Below, in pieces: positions 48,620 to 62,187 of a stretch of DNA of 64,000 bases. Within the stretch, counting starts at the first letter, position 1. The number at the start of each line of letters is the position of its first letter. Source of the DNA: Ensifer sp. WSM1721 (GTDB lineage Bacteria; Pseudomonadota; Alphaproteobacteria; Rhizobiales; Rhizobiaceae); assembly GCF_000513895.2 (NCBI RefSeq), contig NZ_CP165782.1, positions 310,001 through 374,000 on the forward strand, read 5' to 3'. The position numbers and the translations under genes were made by a program. Below the pieces are notes generated by a model, which made no database searches, was not told the DNA's origin, and saw only the letters and a program-made list of their open reading frames with translations.

Positions 48620-48665
48620 AGAGCGGGATGAGGAATAGTGTGAAGAGGTTTTCCGCTCGCATTAC
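48617..48665. repeat. Degenerate short rhizobial repeat in the potF-potG gap
   Basis: The text TAGAGCGGGATGAGGAA followed by GTGTGAAGAGGTTTTCCGC is typical of short palindromic repeats in Rhizobiaceae, here partly degenerate. The AGAGCGGG end matches half of the palindrome at 18661. Confidence 0.45.
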
Positions 48666-48717
48666 GATGGGTGCAGGGCGGGGTAGCGCGCCCATCGGCT
48701 GTGTCATTCGGGGATAG

Positions 48718-49863
48718 ATGATGAAGTCTCTCGGCAGTATCCGGCGTTCCTTCGCCCCATGGGCGGACCCGGCCTCCAAACCTTTCATTTCCTTCAAGAA
48801 CGTAACCAAGAAATTCGGGGACTTCACGGCCGTCGACGACCTGTCGCTGAACATTTACACGCGCGAATTCTTCGCGCTGCTCGGGGCCTCAGGCTGCGGC
48901 AAGTCCACCCTCTTGCGCATGCTTGCGGGTTTCGAGCAGCCGACCTCCGGCGAAATCATCCTCGACGGCCAGAATTTGGCGGGCATTCCGCCCTACCGGC
49001 GCCCCATCAACATGATGTTCCAGTCATACGCGCTGTTCCCGCACATGACGGTCGAGAACAACATCGCCTTCGGGCTCAAGCAGGACGGCATGGCCAAGGC
49101 TGATATCGCCGGGCGGGTCGCGCAGATGCTGAAGCTCGTCAAGCTCGAGAAGTTCGCCAAGCGCAAGCCGCACCAGCTTTCCGGCGGTCAGAGGCAGCGC
49201 GTGGCGCTCGCCCGCTCACTCGCCAAGCGGCCGAAGGTGCTGCTCCTTGACGAACCGCTCGGAGCGCTGGACAAGAAGCTGCGCGAGGAAACCCAGTTCG
49301 AATTGATGGACCTGCAGCAGGAGCTCGGCCTCACCTTCGTCGTCGTCACTCATGACCAGGAAGAGGCGATGACGATGGCCGACCGCATCGCCGTCATGAG
49401 CCACGGCCAGGTTGTCCAGGTGGCGACGCCGGCTGAAATCTACGAAGCGCCGAATTCGCGCTTCGTCGCCGATTTCATCGGCGACGTAAACTTGTTCGAC
49501 GGTGCCGTGACCTCGACCGAGGAGGGCCGCATTCAGATCGAAACGACGGGCGGCATTCCGGTCCGCATGGCATCGCCCGAGAAATTCGCAAACGGCGCCA
49601 AGGCGGCAGTCGCCATCCGTCCGGAAAAGATCCGGATCAGCCGCCAGGCGCCGGCGCACGCACCCACCAATGCGGCAGAGGGGGAAATTTGGGATATCGG
49701 TTATCTCGGCGATATGACCGTTTTCCACATTCGGCTGAAGGACGGCAAAGTCATCAAGGCATCATCGCTCAACGCCGTGCGCGCGGTCGAAGATCCACTC
49801 GGTTATGACCAGCAGGTGTGGATCTCGTTCGGCGAAGATGCCGGCGTCGTGCTGAAGGATTGA
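48718..49863 (+). CDS. potG: Polyamine ABC transporter ATPase PotG
   Basis: 381 residues. Walker A GASGCGKST near residue 60, signature LSGGQRQRVALARSLA, Walker B LLLDEPLGALDKK, switch THDQEEA, and a C-terminal TOBE-type domain (AIRPEKIRIS). The N-terminal 20 residues precede the ATPase core, as in E. coli PotG. The second ATG at 48721 is an equal alternative start. It lies 4 bp before potH. Confidence 0.94.
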   Translation: MMKSLGSIRRSFAPWADPASKPFISFKNVTKKFGDFTAVDDLSLNIYTREFFALLGASGCGKSTLLRMLAGFEQPTSGEIILDGQNLAGIPPYRRPINMMFQSYALFPHMTVENNIAFGLKQDGMAKADIAGRVAQMLKLVKLEKFAKRKPHQLSGGQRQRVALARSLAKRPKVLLLDEPLGALDKKLREETQFELMDLQQELGLTFVVVTHDQEEAMTMADRIAVMSHGQVVQVATPAEIYEAPNSRFVADFIGDVNLFDGAVTSTEEGRIQIETTGGIPVRMASPEKFANGAKAAVAIRPEKIRISRQAPAHAPTNAAEGEIWDIGYLGDMTVFHIRLKDGKVIKASSLNAVRAVEDPLGYDQQVWISFGEDAGVVLKD

Positions 49864-49867
49864 AGCC

Positions 49868-50779
49868 ATGGCGAAACTTGCCTCAGCCCTCGTCAACCGC
49901 CTCGTCATCATCATTCCCTATGCTTGGCTGTTGTTCTTCTTCCTGATCCCCTTCTTCATCGTCTTTCGCATCTCGCTGTCGCAGACAACCGTGGCAATGC
50001 CGCCCTACACGCCGGTCTTCGATCTGGCGGGCGGCCTCACCGGTATCCTGGACAAACTGCGCGAGCTCTCCATGGACAATTACGTCTGGCTGACGGAGGA
50101 CGTTCTCTATTTCAACGCCTATGTTTCGAGCGTCGTCATCGCCGCCGTCTCGACCTTCCTGACACTCCTCATCGGCTATCCGATCGCCTATGGCATGGCG
50201 AAGGCGCCGCGCTCGCTCCGGCCGATGCTCCTGATGATGGTGATCCTGCCCTTTTGGACGAGCTTTCTCATCCGCGTCTATGCCTGGATCGCCATCCTGA
50301 AACCGGAAGGCCTGCTCAACCAGTTTCTGATGACGATCGGCCTCATCGATCAGCCGCTGATCATCCTCAACACCAATTGGGCGATCTATATCGGCATCGT
50401 CTATTCCTATCTTCCCTTCATGGTGCTGCCGATCTACTCGGCGCTCGAGAAGATGGATCATTCGCTGACGGAGGCCGCTCAGGACCTCGGCTGCACGCCT
50501 ATTGTCGCCTTCTGGCGTGTGACGTTTCCCTTGTCGCTCCCCGGTGTCGTCGCGGGCTGTCTGCTCGTCTTCATCCCGGCCGTCGGCGAATTCGTCATCC
50601 CCGATCTCCTCGGCGGCTCGGAAACACTGATGATCGGCAAGACGCTGTGGAACGAATTTAATTCCAACCGCGACTGGCCAGTGTCCTCGGCCGTGGCGAT
50701 CATCCTCTTGCTCATCCTGGTGATCCCGATCGTCTATTTCCAGAACATCCAGGCCAAAGCCGACAGCGAGGGGAGGTAG
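49868..50779 (+). CDS. potH: Polyamine ABC transporter permease PotH
   Basis: 303 residues with six membrane helices (first at about 13-35). The EAA loop is EKMDHSLTEAAQDLGCTPIV near residue 195. It forms the channel with PotI. The stop is 4 bp before potI. Confidence 0.94.
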   Translation: MAKLASALVNRLVIIIPYAWLLFFFLIPFFIVFRISLSQTTVAMPPYTPVFDLAGGLTGILDKLRELSMDNYVWLTEDVLYFNAYVSSVVIAAVSTFLTLLIGYPIAYGMAKAPRSLRPMLLMMVILPFWTSFLIRVYAWIAILKPEGLLNQFLMTIGLIDQPLIILNTNWAIYIGIVYSYLPFMVLPIYSALEKMDHSLTEAAQDLGCTPIVAFWRVTFPLSLPGVVAGCLLVFIPAVGEFVIPDLLGGSETLMIGKTLWNEFNSNRDWPVSSAVAIILLLILVIPIVYFQNIQAKADSEGR

Positions 50780-50783
50780 AGCC

Positions 50784-51605
50784 ATGGAAAGATGGTCCCG
50801 CTTCAACATCGCCTCCGTCGTCCTCGGCTTCGGCTTTCTCTATCTGCCGATCGTGCTTTTGGTGATCTTCTCGTTCAACGAGTCCAAGCTGGTGACGGTC
50901 TGGGCCGGCTTTTCCACAAAGTGGTACGCTCAGCTCTGGCATAACCAGAGCCTCCTTGACGCGGCCTGGGTGACCATTCGGGTGGCGCTGATTTCGGCGA
51001 CCTGCGCGACGGTTCTCGGCACCTTGGCGGCGCTCGCGCTGGTGCGCTACACGCGCTTTCGCGGCCGCGTCCTTTTTTCCGGCATGGTCTATGCGCCGCT
51101 GGTGATGCCGGAGGTGATCACCGGTCTATCGCTGCTCCTGCTCTTCGTTGCGATCGGGCTCGATCGCGGCTTCTGGACGATCACGCTCGCTCACATCACC
51201 TTCACCATGTGCTTCGTCGCGGTCGTCGTGCAGTCGCGGCTCTTGAGCTTCGACCAATCGATCGAGGAGGCGGCGCTCGACCTCGGCGCGACGCCCGTCA
51301 AGACCTTCTTCGCCATCACCCTGCCGGTGATCGCGCCCGCGGTCTTTTCCGGCTGGGTGCTTGCCTTCACGCTGTCGCTCGACGACCTCGTTATATCGAG
51401 CTTCACGACCGGGCCGGGGGCTACCACCCTGCCGATGAAGATCTACAGCCAGGTTCGATTGGGTGTGACGCCGGAAATCAATGCGATTTGCACGATCCTG
51501 ATCGGCATCGTCGCCCTGGGTGTGGTCATCGCGTCGATCGTCACCAAGCGGCGGGAAGTCCAGCGCGAGAGGGACGAGCGTGCGGCCTTCGCCGCGATCG
51601 GGTGA
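50784..51605 (+). CDS. potI: Polyamine ABC transporter permease PotI
   Basis: 273 residues, start after GGAGG. Six membrane helices, with the EAA loop SFDQSIEEAALDLGATPVKT near residue 160 and LAFTLSLDDLVISSFTTGPG in the last helices. Last gene of the operon; it ends 15 bp before the convergent AsmA-like gene with no clear terminator between. Confidence 0.94.
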   Translation: MERWSRFNIASVVLGFGFLYLPIVLLVIFSFNESKLVTVWAGFSTKWYAQLWHNQSLLDAAWVTIRVALISATCATVLGTLAALALVRYTRFRGRVLFSGMVYAPLVMPEVITGLSLLLLFVAIGLDRGFWTITLAHITFTMCFVAVVVQSRLLSFDQSIEEAALDLGATPVKTFFAITLPVIAPAVFSGWVLAFTLSLDDLVISSFTTGPGATTLPMKIYSQVRLGVTPEINAICTILIGIVALGVVIASIVTKRREVQRERDERAAFAAIG

Positions 51606-51620
51606 TGGGCTGTTGCGCCT

Positions 51621-53447
51621 TCACTTCGGGCTGACGAGAACGGAAAGCGGAGAGATCACCGCATTCGGCCAGGAACCGCCGACGAAGAACTGCAGCGGCG
51701 GGCTCGCCGCATCGGGGCTTCCGAGCGTTCCGGCGAGCGCCAGGCTGCCGTTGCGATAAGGAATGACGCCGGTGACGGACATGGTACCGGAAGGGCCGAC
51801 GAAGTCCGCCCGGTCGAGCCGGGCTGTGCCGCTGCCGAAACTTGCCTCGATATCGGCCGCCTGGAATTCGAAGGTACCCTCGCTTGCTTCCGACAGCGAG
51901 AAGAATTCGCCCTTGCGGATAAGGTCCGTGAAGGCGTGGACGTCGAAGCCGCCGACGCTGCCATTCGTGAGCGAATAGGTGACACGGCCGAAGACATCGG
52001 CAATGCCGGCCTCCCAGAAGGCGCGGCCGGTGGCAATATCGATGTTGAGCATGCCTCTGCCCGTCGGGACCGGGCCCCGGAGCCCGAAGCTGTCGAGCAC
52101 GGCCGCGAAATCGGCATTCTTCAGGCTGACCTGAAGCTTGCCGCCTTGCTCCAGCCCTTTCTCCGACAGCACCGCGCGACCACTCAACGTACCGTTCGCA
52201 TAGGTGCTGTCGCCTATGTCGAGGGAGGCGCGGTTGCCGTCGACCATGACGCCGGCGGCGACGTCGGTCAGATGCAAGGGGCCCACAAGGACCTCCTGGG
52301 ATGAAAGCCGGAGATCCGTGCGCCAGGCGCCGACAAGGGCTCGCGCCGTTCGCAAAAGCCGGTCGTCGCCTTCGGCGGGCTTCAGCGCGGCAGGGGGCAG
52401 GCCGTTGAGGTCGATGCGATCGAAGGCGAGCGTCCCCTCGATCTGCGGCGTCCCGCCGGCCGGCAGCGCGATGTCCAGGAGGCCGGTCGCGGTCGCACCG
52501 CCGAGCGTAAGCTGCAGCTCCTCCAGCTTCAGCGCCTTTTCGCCGGTCGTCACTCTGGTATCGATGCTGAAGCCGCCGGCCGGGAGCGTCGCGTCCGATG
52601 TCCCTCGATACCACGCAACGAGGCTGGCAAGCGAGGAAGCGGACATTTGCAGATGACCGGAGGCGAACGGCTGCATCGAAAGGTTGCCGACGCCCTCGAA
52701 GGAGAAGGTCAGGGGAGCCGACGTCAGCGACGTCTTGAGGCCGGCGTCGCGCCTGGCAAAGAGGGCGAGCGGATCCTCGCAGACGAACGCCCAGGCCACC
52801 TCCTCACCGCTCATGGTCGTCGAGAACTGCGCGCTCAACCGCTCTTCGAAGGAAGGCCATTTGACGGTACCGGAGATTCCGGCGAGGTCGATGCTGCCGC
52901 CGTCGCTCGCCATGCTGTCGAGCACGCGAAGCCGTCCGTTCGCGATCGTGATGTCGCCGAACGGGCGCTCCTGGTTCGGTATTGCCGTTTCGGGCGCCAC
53001 GAGCCAGCGCGGCTTTTGCCAGTTGACGGCACCATCCGCCCTGCGTTCGATCGTGATCACCGGATCGACGAGCGTGATCTCGTCGAACGCCTGTTCGCCG
53101 CGAAGGGCAGAAAGAAGGCTGAACGAAGCAGTGATGCGTCCGATCTCCGCAATCGGGCGCGGATCGGGCCCGGTCGAGACGATCGTGGCTGCTGGGAGCG
53201 TCAGTTCCGGATCGGGCCAGAACCGGATTTCCGGCTCTCCCCTGATCCTGCTTTTGCCCCCCGACCAGGCATCGAGCATCCGTTCCATCGTCTCGCGAGC
53301 GTCGGTCGTCGGGACAAGCAGCGGCAGCACCGCATTATAGGCGACGGCAAGGCCGATGCCGGTCACGGCCGACCAGACAAAATGGCGGCGACCGAGCCGC
53401 GACCATAGGCGCGAACCGCGCAATATCTGCAGGAACTCTCTCTTCAT
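51621..53447 (-). CDS. AsmA-family envelope protein
   Basis: 608 residues. One N-terminal membrane helix (about 22-45, HFVWSAVTGIGLAVAYNAVL), then a long beta-rich periplasmic region. AsmA features: a GKSRIRGEPEIRFWPDPELT segment near 70, repeated LDLTG-like strands, and a C-terminal AsmA_2-type part (LNIDIATGRAFWEAGIADVF, GTFEFQAADIEASFGSG). Such proteins bridge inner and outer membrane and are linked to lipid transport. ATG 53447 is chosen for a standard N-terminus; ATG 53504 would add 19 residues. Neither has a strong ribosome site. Confidence 0.82.
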   Translation of the reverse strand: MKREFLQILRGSRLWSRLGRRHFVWSAVTGIGLAVAYNAVLPLLVPTTDARETMERMLDAWSGGKSRIRGEPEIRFWPDPELTLPAATIVSTGPDPRPIAEIGRITASFSLLSALRGEQAFDEITLVDPVITIERRADGAVNWQKPRWLVAPETAIPNQERPFGDITIANGRLRVLDSMASDGGSIDLAGISGTVKWPSFEERLSAQFSTTMSGEEVAWAFVCEDPLALFARRDAGLKTSLTSAPLTFSFEGVGNLSMQPFASGHLQMSASSLASLVAWYRGTSDATLPAGGFSIDTRVTTGEKALKLEELQLTLGGATATGLLDIALPAGGTPQIEGTLAFDRIDLNGLPPAALKPAEGDDRLLRTARALVGAWRTDLRLSSQEVLVGPLHLTDVAAGVMVDGNRASLDIGDSTYANGTLSGRAVLSEKGLEQGGKLQVSLKNADFAAVLDSFGLRGPVPTGRGMLNIDIATGRAFWEAGIADVFGRVTYSLTNGSVGGFDVHAFTDLIRKGEFFSLSEASEGTFEFQAADIEASFGSGTARLDRADFVGPSGTMSVTGVIPYRNGSLALAGTLGSPDAASPPLQFFVGGSWPNAVISPLSVLVSPK

Positions 53448-53619
53448 TTCGATCGGATTGCCATCGCCTCGGTGAAGCCGTCTGGATAGGCCTTCAGCTT
53501 GCATAAAGCAAATACGGCTGACATGGAAATGTCGCCGCTACGATGCCGTGGATTGGTGCGCATGCTGTTTATCTTGCGTTGCAGCATGATATACAGTGGG
53601 CAGAGGAGTGGAGGACAGC

Positions 53620-55572
<1,953 letters not shown>

Positions 55573-55591
55573 GTGCGGCGCGGGAGGAGGC

Positions 55592-55833
55592 GGTTAACCT
55601 CTTCGCGCTTGCGAAATTAACCACGACCGCCGACTTGTGGAGTGTTCGCTAAGATTATCGGAGTGCGAGGTAAGGTCTTGTTTACGTGTGGGCGGGCATG
55701 GTCAAGCCAACTCGACGCCGGTCAAGGGGCGGTGCGCAGGAGCGATACCGGTGCCGGACATGACGTCGCCAGTTCTCCCGTATTTGTTGGTGAGCATCGA
55801 CTCATAAGGCGGCCACTGGGCCGCCTCTTTTTT
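55592..55833 (+). other. Structured region after acsA2 ending in a terminator; possible small RNA
   Basis: A first hairpin follows the acsA2 stop: GGTTAA (55592-55597), inner stem TTCGC/GCGAA, TTAACC (55617-55622). About 185 bp later a strong terminator has AGGCGGCC (55807-55814), a 4-nt loop, GGCCGCCT (55819-55826), then C and six T (to 55833). The stretch between has no supported open frame. Either the acsA2 message has a long 3' tail or a separate RNA is made. Confidence 0.4.
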
Positions 55834-55871
55834 GCGCCCTGCCGCCTGCCGCCCGCCTCCGGACGGGGCCG

Positions 55872-57626
55872 TCAGGGGCGGCGCTCGAGCGACCGCGACA
55901 CCAGCACGACCGGGATCATCCCGGCGATGACGATGATCATCGCCGCGACGGACGCATCCTCCACCTTGGCGCGCGAGGCGTCCTCGTAGACCAATGTGGC
56001 GAGCGTGTTGAAGTTGAACGGGCGCAACATGATGGTGGCAGAAAGCTCCTTCATCGTCTCGATGAAAACGAGCAGGGCGGCCGTCAGCACGGCCGGCCGC
56101 ATCATCGGCAGGAGCACCGTGCGCAATGTTTGTCCGCTGGTGCGTCCGAGCGCGCGTGCGGCCATGTCGAGATGCGGCGACAATTTCTGGAATCCGGCCT
56201 CGAGCGTGCCTTCCGCCATCGTCAGGAAGCGGACGGTGCAAGCGTAGACGATCGCAAAGCCGGTGCCGCTCATGAGAAGACCTGTTGATATGCCAAACAG
56301 GCTCCGCAGCTCGCCGTCGACGGCATTGTCGAGCGCTGCGAGCGGAAAGAGCACGCCGATCGCGAGCACCGTGCCGGGTACGCCATAACCGAAGGAGGCG
56401 AGCCGGCCGGCGACATCGGTTACCCGCGAACGGCCAGTGCGGGCGGCGTAGGCGAGCACGAAGCCCAGCAGCACGCTGGCAAGTGCCGTAAGGCTCGAGA
56501 CGATGATGCTGTGCAGCAGCGCGCTCAAGAGGCGCGGTTCGATGAAGAGCTCGAGGCGCTTCAGCGCATAGTTTCCGAGGATGAAGAAGGGAATGGCAAA
56601 GCCCGACAGGGTCGGCAGCATGCAGGCGGCCGTCGCCGCCCACTTCTTCCAACCGGAAAGCGGAAGTCTGGCGATGTCGTGGACGGCGGCGGTGGTCTTC
56701 TGACTGGAGAAACGCTGGCGGCGGCGGGCGGCGCGCTCGACCATCATCAGAGCGATGACGAAGACCAGCATGATGCAGGCGATCTGCGCCGCGCCGGCAA
56801 GGCTGCCTCGGTTGAGCCACGTGTCGAAAATCGAGAAGGTCAGGGTCTGGACACCCAAAAACTCGACCGCGCCGATATCGTTCAGCGTCTCCATCGCAAC
56901 GAGGGTGAGGCCGATCATGATCGCCGGCCGCGCCATCGGAAGCTGAATGCGGAAAAACACCTTCAGCGGCCCGGCGCCGAGCGTGCGGGCCACATCCGCT
57001 GCGGCGCGGCCCTGCATCAAGAACATCGATCGGCAGGCAAGATAAATATAGGGGTAGAGCACCGAACTCAGCACCAGCACCGCTCCGCCGAGCGATCGTA
57101 TATCGGGAAACCAGTAGTCCCGGCTCGTCTGAAATCCGAACAGCGCCCGGACGAGGCCCTGCACCGGGCCGGTGAAGGTGAGAAGCTCGCCGAAGGCGTA
57201 GGCCGACAGATAGGCGGGTATGGCGAGCGGCAACACCAGCGCTGCGGAAAGAAAGCGGCGCAGTGGAAATTCGCAGGTTGCCACCAGCCATGCGGTGAGA
57301 ATGCCGATAACGGCGGTGGCCGCGCCCGTCAGCGTCACGAGCAGCACGGTTCGGCCGGTAGCACGGGGGATGACGTTTTCGACGAGGTGCGGCCAGTCGG
57401 CGCCGCCGCCGGAAACGGCAAGCCAGGCGATGGCAAGGATCGGCATCAGCACGATCGCCGAGGCGAGGCCGGCCCAGGTCGCGAGCAGCGGGTGGTGAAG
57501 GCCTGTTCCGGATCTGGCGTAGCGCCGCCTGAGGCTTTTGGAAGTTGGGTACAAACGATCCGTCCGAAGCGCTATGCCGATCGATCTTGATGAGTAGAGC
57601 GGGTGCGGGCGGAAGACCGCGCACAC
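55872..57626 (-). CDS. Iron(III)-type ABC transporter permease, fused two-domain
   Basis: 584 residues with about twelve membrane helices. It has two permease halves, each with an EAA-like loop (ARTLGAGPLKVFFRIQLPMA near 225 and ARALGRTSGQTLRTVLLPMM near 510), the FbpB/SfuB layout for ferric iron or thiamine-like substrates. The binding protein and ATPase are not adjacent, so partners must be elsewhere. The first 35 residues are charged and the true start may be internal. It is convergent with acsA2. Confidence 0.85.
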   Translation of the reverse strand: MCAVFRPHPLYSSRSIGIALRTDRLYPTSKSLRRRYARSGTGLHHPLLATWAGLASAIVLMPILAIAWLAVSGGGADWPHLVENVIPRATGRTVLLVTLTGAATAVIGILTAWLVATCEFPLRRFLSAALVLPLAIPAYLSAYAFGELLTFTGPVQGLVRALFGFQTSRDYWFPDIRSLGGAVLVLSSVLYPYIYLACRSMFLMQGRAAADVARTLGAGPLKVFFRIQLPMARPAIMIGLTLVAMETLNDIGAVEFLGVQTLTFSIFDTWLNRGSLAGAAQIACIMLVFVIALMMVERAARRRQRFSSQKTTAAVHDIARLPLSGWKKWAATAACMLPTLSGFAIPFFILGNYALKRLELFIEPRLLSALLHSIIVSSLTALASVLLGFVLAYAARTGRSRVTDVAGRLASFGYGVPGTVLAIGVLFPLAALDNAVDGELRSLFGISTGLLMSGTGFAIVYACTVRFLTMAEGTLEAGFQKLSPHLDMAARALGRTSGQTLRTVLLPMMRPAVLTAALLVFIETMKELSATIMLRPFNFNTLATLVYEDASRAKVEDASVAAMIIVIAGMIPVVLVSRSLERRP

Positions 57627-57696
57627 TTTTCCTCACCCCGCTCAGGAACCTGCAAACTGGTTCCGAAAGCTCAACATTTCCTTACAGCATTCGTGT

Positions 57697-61128
<3,432 letters not shown>

Positions 61129-61158
61129 GGGCAGGCCTATTGACGGGTCGCTTGCGCG

Positions 61159-61173
61159 TTAACACTCTATTAA
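61159..61173 (-). promoter_or_regulatory. TTAA-N7-TTAA (CtrA-type) box upstream of cbrA
   Basis: TTAA (61159-61162), CACTCTA, TTAA (61170-61173), 31-45 bp before the cbrA start. Close enough to overlap the promoter. Confidence 0.6.
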
Positions 61174-61250
61174 TATCCGCCCCTCCAGCAAGGGTCCAGC
61201 AACGGCCCCTCCTCTGTAACGCCTTTTGCGGCACAAGGTTAACGTACGTC

Positions 61251-61299
61251 TTGTGCGGTGCACAATTTTGTTGCAACGCACAATGATATCGGCTATAGG
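61251..61299 (+). promoter_or_regulatory. Phasin promoter with TGC-N3-GCA sites
   Basis: The inverted repeat TTGTGC-GGT-GCACAA (61251-61265) contains TGC-N3-GCA at 61254-61262; a second TGC-AAC-GCA is at 61272-61280, centres 18 bp apart. The probable promoter is TTGCAA (61271-61276), 17-bp spacer, TATAGG (61294-61299), so site 2 overlaps the -35. TGC...GCA sites are the type bound by the PHB-responsive repressor PhaR (AniA in Sinorhizobium), which controls phasins. Confidence 0.55.
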
Positions 61300-61355
61300 A
61301 TAGGCATCAACCGAAACGGCGCCTCTGAAGAGGGCCACACCAAGGAGCGCATGCC

Positions 61356-61796
61356 ATGGCTACCAAAAAGACCGAAGACGCATTTTCCTTTGAGCCGAAC
61401 AAGTTTGCCGACAGCTTCCGCGAATTCGCCGAAAAGGGCGCCGCGCAGTCGAAGGAAGCCTATGCCAAGATGAAGACCGCCGCGGAAGAGGCGACGAAGA
61501 CCGTCGAAGCAACGATTGAAAACGCCCAGTCCGGCACTGTCGAACTCGGTCTCAAGGCCATCGATGCACTGCGCACCAATGCCGAAAACTCGCTCTCCCA
61601 CATGGAAGCGCTGCTTGGCGTGAAGTCGCTCTCCGAGCTCGTCGAACTGCAGACCGCCTTCATCCGCAAGCAGGCCGAAGTCGCGGTCGAGCAGGCGAAG
61701 ACGATGCAGGAAGCAACCCGCAAGGTCGCCGAAAACGTTGCCAAGCCGGGCAAGGACGCCGCGGAAAAGGCAATGTCCAGCCTCAAGAAGGCCTGA
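61356..61796 (+). CDS. phaP1: Phasin, PHB granule-associated protein
   Basis: 146 residues, almost wholly helical, start after AAGGAG. Phasin_2-type pattern: FEPNKFADSFREFAEKGAAQ, a long amphipathic helix AYAKMKTAAEEATKTVEA, SLSELVELQTAFIRKQAEV, then a Lys/Ala tail. It coats polyhydroxybutyrate granules. It diverges from cbrA. Named phaP1 from S. meliloti order. A terminator follows at 61831. Confidence 0.92.
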   Translation: MATKKTEDAFSFEPNKFADSFREFAEKGAAQSKEAYAKMKTAAEEATKTVEATIENAQSGTVELGLKAIDALRTNAENSLSHMEALLGVKSLSELVELQTAFIRKQAEVAVEQAKTMQEATRKVAENVAKPGKDAAEKAMSSLKKA

Positions 61797-61830
61797 TCGG
61801 CGACCCACAATCGATCGGAATCAATGCACA

Positions 61831-61859
61831 GACCGGGTGGCTTGCCATCCGGTCTTTTT
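61831..61859 (+). terminator. Terminator after the phasin gene
   Basis: A 10-bp stem with one G-T pair (61831-61840 with 61845-61854), CTTG loop and five T. Confidence 0.9.
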
Positions 61860-61944
61860 GCTGGATAATCTGAACTTAAGGCTTGCAAATCGGCCGAAGT
61901 GACCGTATGTGAGCCGCCAAGCGACTTAGGGTCGCGCACCGAGT

Positions 61945-62021
61945 GCGGTTGTAGCTCAGTTGGTTAGAGCGCAGGTTTGTGGCACCTGAGGTCGGTGGTT
62001 CGAGACCACCCAACCGTACCA
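61945..62021 (+). tRNA. tRNA-His (anticodon GTG)
   Basis: The cloverleaf reads: acceptor GCGGTTG (61945-61951) with CAACCGT (62011-62017), D arm starting TAGCTCAG, anticodon stem CAGGT/ACCTG with loop TTGTGGC (anticodon 61979-61981), T arm GGTTCGAGACC, discriminator A73 and encoded CCA. The base before G1 is T, so there is no encoded G-1, and position 73 is A, not C. This is the unusual form known in many alphaproteobacteria, whose HisRS has changed to match. Confidence 0.95.
61999..62021 (+). other. Probable attachment site core in the tRNA-His 3' end
   Basis: The 3' half of the tRNA gene is the usual crossover site of tyrosine recombinases, and an integrase gene begins about 170 bp downstream, reading away from it. 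The matching direct repeat would be outside the window, so the limits are a guess. Confidence 0.4.
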
Positions 62022-62082
62022 TTCATTTTTCCCATAACGGATTGTAATTATTTAGCTTTTCAGCTTTACCGCTGGCCCCGTA

Positions 62083-62112
62083 TTGACGTTTTCCGATTTT
62101 TTGCACTACAAA
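62083..62112 (+). promoter_or_regulatory. Candidate integrase promoter
   Basis: TTGACG (62083-62088), 18-bp spacer, TACAAA (62107-62112), in a locally A/T-rich stretch 76 bp before the chosen integrase ATG. Confidence 0.4.
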
Positions 62113-62187
62113 ACGCACAACAAGGCTGTTGCGCGGGGGTGCGAATTGGCGAGGAAAGCGGACGGGAAAAACGGCGCCCCAGATCCT

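Noticed and set aside
55702..57636. 644-codon minus-strand frame overlapping the iron-type permease
   Set aside because: Same strand, other frame; the permease frame has membrane helices and EAA loops, this one only Arg/Pro/His-rich text.
62083..62187. TTG 62083 as integrase start
   Set aside because: It coincides with a good -35 box and has no ribosome site; the conserved integrase N-terminus begins at ATG 62188.
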